NCBI GenBank assembly: GCA_027489475.1
Contig: JAIXZQ010000291.1
Span: 1-9,034, forward strand
Length of the DNA: 9,034 nucleotides
Direction of reading: 5' to 3'
From: Methylophilus sp.
GTDB lineage: Bacteria > Pseudomonadota > Gammaproteobacteria > Burkholderiales > Methylophilaceae
This document shows, piece by piece, positions 1-9,034 of the stretch. The number at the start of each line of letters is the position of its first letter. The first letter of the stretch is position 1. The notes beneath the pieces were generated by a model. It saw nothing but the letters and a program-made list of their open reading frames with translations, had not been told where the DNA came from and searched no databases. A program made the translations under genes and the position numbers.

Positions 1-155
1 CTGAAGCAAAACGCGTTGTTTGGCCCACCCGTCAAGAAACCATCCAGACAACCACAGCGGTATTTGTCTTGGTGGTGATTATGGCCGCATTTTTAGCGCT
101 GGTGGATATCAGCTTCGCCTACATGGTGCAATGGATTATGGGACGAGGTGTGTAA
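1..155 (+). CDS. secE: SecE, preprotein translocase subunit (3' end only)
   Basis: The window opens inside this gene; codons from position 3 give the last 50 residues, ending at TAA 153-155. SecE is the small essential inner-membrane subunit of the SecYEG translocon that clamps SecY and is needed for protein export. Visible are the conserved amphipathic-helix motif [12 protein letters not shown], followed by one long hydrophobic segment ([20 protein letters not shown]), which is the conserved C-terminal membrane helix, and a short basic tail ending GRGV. The N-terminal part lies outside the window, so I cannot say whether extra membrane helices are present as in E. coli. The position directly before nusG is the standard bacterial arrangement. 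Its stop codon overlaps the nusG start by one base. Confidence 0.95.
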   Translation, partial: EAKRVVWPTRQETIQTTTAVFVLVVIMAAFLALVDISFAYMVQWIMGRGV

Positions 156-691
156 TGTCTATGCGTTGGTATGCCGTACAAGCGTTCTCTGGCATGGAAA
201 AATCTGTCAAAGCCGGACTTGAAGAGCGCATCGCGCGTTCTAATCTTCAAGCGCAGTTTGGCGATATTTTGGTGCCTGTAGAAGAAGTCATTGAATTAAA
301 AAACGGTCAAAAAACCATCTCAGAGCGCCGGTTGTATCCAGGCTATGTGTTGGTGCAAATGGAAATGACTGACGAAAGCTGGCACTTGGTGCGCAGTACG
401 CCACGTGTCACATCGTTTATTGGCGGCACGGCTCAACGCCCAACCCCCATCAAAGACAAAGAAGTCGAAATTATTCTGCGCCGTATGGATGACAGTAAGT
501 CTAACCCAACGCAGAAAATGACCTTTGAAAAAGGGGAAAGTGTGCGCGTCATTGACGGCCCATTTAAAGACTTCTCTGGCAGTGTTGAAGAGGTCAACTA
601 CGACAAAAACAAACTGCGTGTGTCTGTGGTGATTTTTGGTCGTGCCACACCAGTTGAATTAGATTTTGCGCAGGTAGAAAAAGAAGTCTAA
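155..691 (+). CDS. nusG: NusG, transcription termination/antitermination factor
   Basis: Encodes 178 residues, close to the usual length (E. coli 181). NusG binds RNA polymerase through its N-terminal domain, suppresses pausing, and with its KOW domain contacts either Rho or ribosomal protein S10, linking transcription to translation. The N-terminal NGN domain spans about residues 1-110 (start [18 protein letters not shown], with the hallmark YPGYVLV at 61-67). The KOW domain spans about 124-178 ([19 protein letters not shown], then [12 protein letters not shown]). F161 in IFGRATP corresponds by my alignment to the E. coli phenylalanine that contacts S10. The start at 155 is chosen because it overlaps the secE stop (TAATG) and has GAGG at 145-148, six bases upstream; an in-frame ATG at 161 is the alternative. 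The overlap suggests translational coupling to secE. Confidence 0.97.
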   Translation: MSMRWYAVQAFSGMEKSVKAGLEERIARSNLQAQFGDILVPVEEVIELKNGQKTISERRLYPGYVLVQMEMTDESWHLVRSTPRVTSFIGGTAQRPTPIKDKEVEIILRRMDDSKSNPTQKMTFEKGESVRVIDGPFKDFSGSVEEVNYDKNKLRVSVVIFGRATPVELDFAQVEKEV

Positions 692-703
692 CTGCGTAAG
701 CAG

Positions 704-750
704 TCGATGCGCGCGGTGTGAGTGTTACTCTTCTCACTGCGAAGCATCGA
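704..750 (+). promoter_or_regulatory. Imperfect hairpin in the nusG-rplK spacer
   Basis: TCGATGC (704-710) is exactly complementary to GCATCGA (744-750). Inside it, CGC (712-714) can pair with GCG (739-741) and GTGAG (718-722) with CTCAC (733-737), leaving a ten-base loop. That gives about 15 base pairs in all. It is followed by ATTTACTAAC rather than a run of T, so it is not a standard intrinsic terminator. It may be an RNA processing or pausing site, or a 3' end stabiliser for the secE-nusG message; the role is inferred from position only. Confidence 0.55.
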
Positions 751-759
751 ATTTACTAA

Positions 760-792
760 CGGGGAGCCTATTAATAGGCGCGATTACCCACC
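760..792 (+). promoter_or_regulatory. Ribosomal protein L1 binding site in the L11 operon leader
   Basis: GGGG (761-764) can pair with CCC (787-789). GCCTA (766-770) pairs with TAGGC (775-779) around a TTAA loop, inside the 14-base palindrome 766-779. The two helices are joined by an asymmetric internal loop: A765 on one side and GCGATTA (780-786) on the other. This matches the layout of the L1 target on 23S rRNA as I remember it, where a GGUGGGAG strand faces a GAAAUACCAC strand. In E. coli, L1 represses translation of rplK-rplA by binding the leader just before rplK. Here the element ends a few bases before the rplK Shine-Dalgarno AAGGAG, the right place for autogenous repression. Confidence 0.8.
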
Positions 793-805
793 TAAGGAGT
801 CACAC

Positions 806-1237
806 ATGGCAAAGAAAGTCATTGGCTACATTAAACTGCAGATTCCTGCAGGTAAAGCCAACCCAAGCCCACCTGTCGGTCCAGCATTGGGTCAACGTGG
901 TTTGAACATCATGGAATTTTGTAAAGCGTTTAACGCTGCAACCCAAGGCGTAGAGCCAGGTTTGCCAATTCCAGTGGTGATTACTGCATTTGCAGACAAG
1001 AGCTTCACCTTCGTGATGAAGACGCCTCCAGCAACGGTGCTGATTAAAAAGGCCGCCAAGCTGGAAAAAGGCTCAGCCCGTCCGCACACCGACAAAGTTG
1101 GCAAAATTACCCGTGCCCAAGCTGAAGAAATTGCAAAAACCAAACAGCCTGATCTGACAGCAGCTGACTTGGATGCCGCGGTTCGCACCATTGCTGGTAG
1201 CGCACGTAGCATGGGTATCGAAGTGGAGGGTGTATAA
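806..1237 (+). CDS. rplK: 50S ribosomal protein L11
   Basis: Encodes 143 residues, the normal L11 length. L11 binds the GTPase-associated centre of 23S rRNA at the base of the L7/L12 stalk, takes part in elongation factor action, and is needed for RelA-dependent stringent signalling. The N-terminal domain (about 1-70) carries the proline-rich [14 protein letters not shown] (19-32) linked to thiostrepton sensitivity, then [10 protein letters not shown]. The C-terminal rRNA-binding domain (about 75-143) has the motifs [13 protein letters not shown] and [12 protein letters not shown] near the end. The start at 806 fits the family start MAKKV and has TAAGGAG at 793-799; an upstream in-frame start at 722 would run through the leader structures and is rejected. 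The gene is followed one base later by rplA and is expected to be repressed by L1. Confidence 0.98.
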   Translation: MAKKVIGYIKLQIPAGKANPSPPVGPALGQRGLNIMEFCKAFNAATQGVEPGLPIPVVITAFADKSFTFVMKTPPATVLIKKAAKLEKGSARPHTDKVGKITRAQAEEIAKTKQPDLTAADLDAAVRTIAGSARSMGIEVEGV

Positions 1238-1238
1238 C

Positions 1239-1925
1239 ATGGCGAAAAGAATTAATGCGTTGCGTGCTAAAATTGACCGCAACAAACTGTATCCGGTGAC
1301 TGACGCGCTGAACCTGGTAAAAGAAGGTGCAACCGCTAAATTTAACGAATCTGTCGATGCCGTGATTAACTTGGGGATTGACCCACGTAAATCTGATCAA
1401 TTGGTGCGTGGCGCCATTGTATTGCCTAACGGCACTGGTAAATCTGTGCGCGTGGCAGTATTTGCACAAGGTGCACAAGCTGAAGCGGCTAAAGCGGCTG
1501 GCGCAGACATCGTTGGTTTTGAAGATTTGGCTGAGCAAGTCAAAGGCGGTATGCTGGAATTTGACGTGGCCATCGCCACGCCAGACGCGATGCGTATTGT
1601 CGGTGCCTTGGGTCAAGTATTGGGTCCACGTGGTCTGATGCCTAACCCAAAAGTGGGTACCGTGACCCCAGACGCAGCCACCGCTGTGAAAAATGCCAAA
1701 GCCGGTCAAGTGCAATACCGTACTGACAAAGGCGGGATTATTCATTGCACCATTGGTCGCGCTTCATTCACGGTTGAGCAACTGCAAGGCAACTTGTCTG
1801 CATTGCTAGAAGCACTGAACAAGGCCAAACCAGCCAGTTCTAAAGGCGTTTATCTGAAGAAATTGTCCGTCTCCAGCACCATGGGTCCTGGCGTACGCAT
1901 TGACCAATCTTCAGTCGCCGCTTAA
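1239..1925 (+). CDS. rplA: 50S ribosomal protein L1
   Basis: Encodes 228 residues, normal for L1. L1 binds the mobile L1 stalk of 23S rRNA at the E site, helps release deacylated tRNA, and represses its own operon by binding the rplK leader. It has two domains: domain I is made of both ends of the chain, and domain II is the inserted middle. Family signatures seen are the start [33 protein letters not shown], the loop [19 protein letters not shown] (about 126-144), and [17 protein letters not shown] near the C terminus. The start at 1239 lies one base after the rplK stop, with GGAGG at 1225-1229 inside the end of rplK, so the two genes are very probably translationally coupled. An in-frame start at 1173 lies inside rplK and is rejected. 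Confidence 0.98.
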   Translation: MAKRINALRAKIDRNKLYPVTDALNLVKEGATAKFNESVDAVINLGIDPRKSDQLVRGAIVLPNGTGKSVRVAVFAQGAQAEAAKAAGADIVGFEDLAEQVKGGMLEFDVAIATPDAMRIVGALGQVLGPRGLMPNPKVGTVTPDAATAVKNAKAGQVQYRTDKGGIIHCTIGRASFTVEQLQGNLSALLEALNKAKPASSKGVYLKKLSVSSTMGPGVRIDQSSVAA

Positions 1926-1932
1926 TTCATTT

Positions 1933-1968
1933 AAAGTCCCAGCGCTACATGTGCTGGGCAAAGACTTT
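1933..1968 (+). promoter_or_regulatory. Hairpin just after rplA
   Basis: CCCAGCGC (1938-1945) pairs with GTGCTGGG (1951-1958), with one G-U pair, around the loop TACAT. AAAGT (1933-1937) can extend the stem with ACTTT (1964-1968) across a short one-sided bulge. It begins eight bases after the rplA stop. No clean T-run follows, so complete termination is not expected. It could be a partial terminator, or a 3' protector of the rplKA message. Confidence 0.55.
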
Positions 1969-1971
1969 GGG

Positions 1972-1997
1972 CTTGTGTGTTGCTTGCAATACACAAG
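1972..1997 (+). promoter_or_regulatory. Strong 11-bp hairpin in the rplA-rplJ spacer
   Basis: CTTGTGTGTTG (1972-1982) pairs with CAATACACAAG (1987-1997), with a single G-U pair, around the tetraloop CTTG. It directly follows the 1933-1968 hairpin, only three bases away. There is no T-run downstream (AGCATCAAAG follows). A role as processing site or message-end stabiliser between the L11 and L10 units is inferred from position alone. Confidence 0.55.
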
Positions 1998-2039
1998 AGC
2001 ATCAAAGACCGTTGGTGAGTTTCTTAATGGATTTTTGAA

Positions 2040-2170
2040 TGCACATGGGTGAGACATCCTCTGTGTGCAGCAAAATGAAGCCAACGCAGATGGCGAATCC
2101 CGACACAGGATAGGTTACCCCTGAACAAGGACGCCGTGAGTGGCTCAGGACGCATCCTGAGCTTTCATTA
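2040..2170 (+). promoter_or_regulatory. L10 leader: probable L10-L12 autoregulatory RNA upstream of rplJ
   Basis: The L10(L12)4 complex represses translation of rplJ-rplL by binding a structured leader in E. coli and many other bacteria, and this stretch occupies that place. A nested stem can form from GGGT (2047-2050) with ACCC (2117-2120), ATCCT (2056-2060) with AGGAT (2107-2111), and GTGT (2063-2066) with ACAC (2103-2106), with a purine-rich GAGA internal segment on the 5' side. A perfect eight-pair hairpin, GCTCAGGA/TCCTGAGC (2143-2162) with loop CGCA, follows and ends ten bases before the ribosome binding site. The assignment rests on position and foldability; I could not test it against the known RNA family model. 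Confidence 0.6.
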
Positions 2171-2172
2171 AC

Positions 2173-2191
2173 GGAAGGAGAATAGACCTTG
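2173..2191 (+). promoter_or_regulatory. rplJ ribosome binding site and TTG start
   Basis: GGAAGGAG (2173-2180) is a strong Shine-Dalgarno sequence eight bases before TTG at 2189-2191. This decides the start, because no ATG or GTG lies at a suitable distance and the following codons match the family N terminus (SLNLTEKK). A strong binding site with a weak start codon would keep initiation sensitive to control by the leader. Confidence 0.8.
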
Positions 2192-2686
2192 AGTCTTAAT
2201 CTTACAGAGAAAAAAGAAGTCGTTGCCGAGGTTGCTGCGCAAGTAGCAAACGCACAAGCAATCGTACTTGCTGAGTATCGTGGTATTGGCGTAGCCAATA
2301 TGACGAAACTGCGTGCAGAAGCACGTAATGCAGGTGTGTATCTGCGCGTGTTGAAAAACACCTTGGTTCGTCGTGCGGTAGAAGGGTCCCCTTTTGCAGC
2401 ATTGGCAGACGACATGGTTGGTCCACTGGTCTACGGTATTTCTGCTGACCCAGTGGCCGCTGCTAAAGTCATGCACAATTTCGCGAAAGAAAACGAATTG
2501 TTCGTGCTGAAAGCAGGGGCGATGCCTAATGAGCGTCTTGATGCGGCTGGCGTACAAGCCTTGGCCTCAACATTGAGCCGCGATGAGTTGCTGTCCAAAT
2601 TGGCCGGTATGCTTAACGAAATCCCAACCAAGTTTGCCCGTGCCGTTGCAGCAGTACGCGACGAAAAAGAAAAGCAAGCGGCTTAA
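2189..2686 (+). CDS. rplJ: 50S ribosomal protein L10 (TTG start)
   Basis: Encodes 165 residues, the same as the E. coli protein by my recollection. L10 anchors the ribosomal stalk: its N-terminal domain binds 23S rRNA next to L11, and its C-terminal helix carries the L7/L12 dimers. Signatures are [18 protein letters not shown] at the start, [34 protein letters not shown] and the helical end [18 protein letters not shown], which is the L7/L12-binding part. The start codon is TTG, chosen for the Shine-Dalgarno spacing and the family N terminus. The gene sits between a long structured leader and rplL, and its product with L7/L12 is expected to repress this message. rplL follows after 33 bases. 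Confidence 0.97.
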   Translation: MSLNLTEKKEVVAEVAAQVANAQAIVLAEYRGIGVANMTKLRAEARNAGVYLRVLKNTLVRRAVEGSPFAALADDMVGPLVYGISADPVAAAKVMHNFAKENELFVLKAGAMPNERLDAAGVQALASTLSRDELLSKLAGMLNEIPTKFARAVAAVRDEKEKQAA

Positions 2687-2719
2687 TTTTAATCAAATAC
2701 TTTTTAGGAAATTTATACC

Positions 2720-3100
2720 ATGGCAATTTCAAATGCTGACATCTTAGATGCAATCGGTGGCATGACCGTTCTGGAACTGACTGCATTCATCAAAGAAATC
2801 GAAGAAAAATTCGGCGTATCTGCCGCTGCTGTAGCGGTTGCAGCCGGTGGCGCAGCCGGTGGTGCCGCTGCACCTGCTGCTGCAGAGCAAACTGAGTTCA
2901 ACGTCATTCTGAATGGCGCTGGCGACAATAAAGTGAGCGTGATTAAAGCCGTACGTGAGTTGACAGGCTTGGGCTTGAAAGAAGCCAAAGACTTGGTTGA
3001 CGGCGCACCTAAAGCAGTAAAAGAAGCCGTCAGCAAGGCTGACGCTGAAGCTGCTGTGAAGAAATTGATCGAAGCGGGCGCAACTGCAGAGATGAAATAA
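2720..3100 (+). CDS. rplL: 50S ribosomal protein L7/L12
   Basis: Encodes 126 residues (family usually 120-130). L7/L12 forms the dimers of the flexible stalk that recruit and activate the GTPase factors EF-Tu, EF-G, IF2 and RF3. The N-terminal dimerisation and L10-binding domain is about residues 1-33 ([20 protein letters not shown]). An Ala/Gly-rich hinge spans about 34-56. The C-terminal factor-binding domain is 58-126, with [10 protein letters not shown] (71-80) and [11 protein letters not shown] (83-93). AGGAA at 2706-2710 lies nine bases before the ATG, in a notably AT-rich 33-base spacer that would leave the site unstructured, fitting the need for several copies of L7/L12 per L10. The spacer holds no obvious terminator, so rplJ and rplL should share a message. 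Confidence 0.98.
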   Translation: MAISNADILDAIGGMTVLELTAFIKEIEEKFGVSAAAVAVAAGGAAGGAAAPAAAEQTEFNVILNGAGDNKVSVIKAVRELTGLGLKEAKDLVDGAPKAVKEAVSKADAEAAVKKLIEAGATAEMK

Positions 3101-3114
3101 TTCACATCTGTGAA
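3101..3114 (+). repeat. Short inverted repeat abutting the rplL stop codon
   Basis: TTCACATCTGTGAA starts immediately after the TAA of rplL and can form a small hairpin (TTCAC/GTGAA, loop ATCT). On its own it is weak. It may stack with the larger hairpin that follows, but I can give it no proven role. Confidence 0.4.
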
Positions 3115-3116
3115 TC

Positions 3117-3151
3117 TGGCTGGGCTGACGGGAGACCGTCGGCCTTCGCCA
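3117..3151 (+). promoter_or_regulatory. rplL-rpoB attenuator or processing hairpin
   Basis: GGCTGACGG (3123-3131) pairs with CCGTCGGCC (3136-3144), nine pairs with one G-U, closed by GAGA, a GNRA-type tetraloop. TGGC (3117-3120) with GCCA (3148-3151) extends it across a small internal loop. In E. coli the rplL-rpoB gap contains a partial terminator and an RNase III site, which keep polymerase subunit synthesis below that of ribosomal proteins. This is the strongest GC-rich hairpin in the gap and sits in the equivalent place. No long T-run follows (TTTCTGG), so partial termination or processing is more likely than full termination. Confidence 0.6.
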
Positions 3152-3161
3152 TTTCTGGCAT

Positions 3162-3189
3162 CACTGAAACTCATCAGTGTTGTTTTGTC
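3162..3189 (+). terminator. Weak intrinsic terminator-like element before rpoB
   Basis: CACTGA (3162-3167) pairs with TCAGTG (3174-3179) around a six-base loop and is followed by TTGTTTTGTC (3180-3189), a T-rich tract broken by G. The stem is short, so only part of the transcripts would stop here, as expected for an attenuator between ribosomal protein and polymerase genes. It lies eleven bases downstream of the GC-rich hairpin, so the two may act in tandem. Confidence 0.5.
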
Positions 3190-3332
3190 AGAATAAAAGG
3201 TAAATCTGACCCAAGCCGGTTACTTATATTTGTTGTTAAGTAGCTGATTTTAAATGCGAAGTTAGATGTCAAAACATTGCAGTGGATGAAAAGTGTTTTG
3301 TCTTCTACCCTCAAAAAATTTCAGGAGACGCT
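3190..3332 (+). promoter_or_regulatory. AT-rich rpoB-proximal leader
   Basis: This 143-base stretch contains no gene. Two AT-rich hairpins can be drawn: TACTTA/TAAGTA (3221-3226 with 3237-3242), and CAAAACATT (3270-3278) with AGTGTTTTG (3292-3300), nine pairs with one G-U. The rpoB Shine-Dalgarno AGGAGA lies at 3323-3328. I see no pair of promoter boxes good enough to call. Confidence 0.4.

Positions 3333-9034
<5,702 letters not shown>

Noticed and set aside
20..154. Upstream in-frame extension of nusG over the secE end
   Set aside because: The same bases encode the clearly recognisable SecE C terminus in another frame, and NusG proteins begin at MSxRWY.
722..805. Upstream in-frame start for rplK
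   Set aside because: It would translate through the hairpin and the L1 site; the family start MAKKV and the AAGGAG before 806 fit better.
1107..1745. A 212-codon open frame on the minus strand across rplK and rplA
   Set aside because: It lies opposite two certain ribosomal protein genes, has no recognisable family, is rich in His, Phe, Cys and Thr as expected of an antisense shadow, and has no supporting ribosome binding site that I can see.
2012..2040. Possible promoter for the L10 unit (TTGGTG, 17 bases, TTGAAT)
   Set aside because: Only about 3 of 6 and 4 of 6 bases match the sigma-70 boxes; too weak to call, although a promoter in this gap is known in E. coli.
2002..2415. Minus-strand open frame overlapping the L10 leader and rplJ
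   Set aside because: It is unrecognisable, overlaps rplJ, and runs through a region better explained as a structured leader.
3282..3332. Upstream in-frame start for rpoB (GTG at 3282) adding 17 residues
   Set aside because: The extra residues do not match the family N terminus, and ATG 3333 has a good AGGAGA at the right distance.

Overview
This is a core housekeeping locus: the end of secE, then nusG, rplK (L11), rplA (L1), rplJ (L10), rplL (L7/L12), rpoB (beta) and the first 502 codons of rpoC (beta prime). All genes are on the + strand and in the canonical bacterial order, and every reading frame is intact. The base composition is close to balanced. RpoB resembles betaproteobacterial homologues (remembered Neisseria sequence), including a segment before the rifampicin region that is longer than in E. 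coli. I infer a betaproteobacterium; the Methylophilaceae (methylotrophs) are a plausible family, but that is a guess from memory of protein style, not a search.

Layout: positions 1-691 hold the secE end and nusG, joined by a TAATG stop/start overlap. Positions 692-805 are a leader with a long imperfect hairpin and a clear mimic of the ribosomal L1 binding site just before the rplK ribosome binding site. Positions 806-1925 hold rplK and rplA, one base apart. Positions 1926-2188 (263 bases, no gene) hold two strong hairpins and then the L10 leader, ending at a TTG start codon for rplJ. Positions 2189-3100 hold rplJ and rplL. Positions 3101-3332 (232 bases, no gene) hold several hairpins that look like the rplL-rpoB attenuator/processing region. 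Positions 3333-9034 hold rpoB and the 5' third of rpoC, 23 bases apart.

The genes work together as the growth-rate-controlled link between transcription and translation. NusG couples RNA polymerase to the ribosome, L11, L1, L10 and L7/L12 build the L1 and GTPase-stalk regions of the 50S subunit, and RpoB/RpoC form the polymerase catalytic core. The expected controls are autogenous: L1 on the rplK leader, L10-L12 on the rplJ leader, and partial termination before rpoBC.

I found no mobile element, CRISPR array, tRNA, rRNA, broken gene or undescribed system. What deserves a second look is all RNA-level: the untranslated leaders between the genes, some with mutually exclusive pairings. All foldings were done by eye, without energy calculation.
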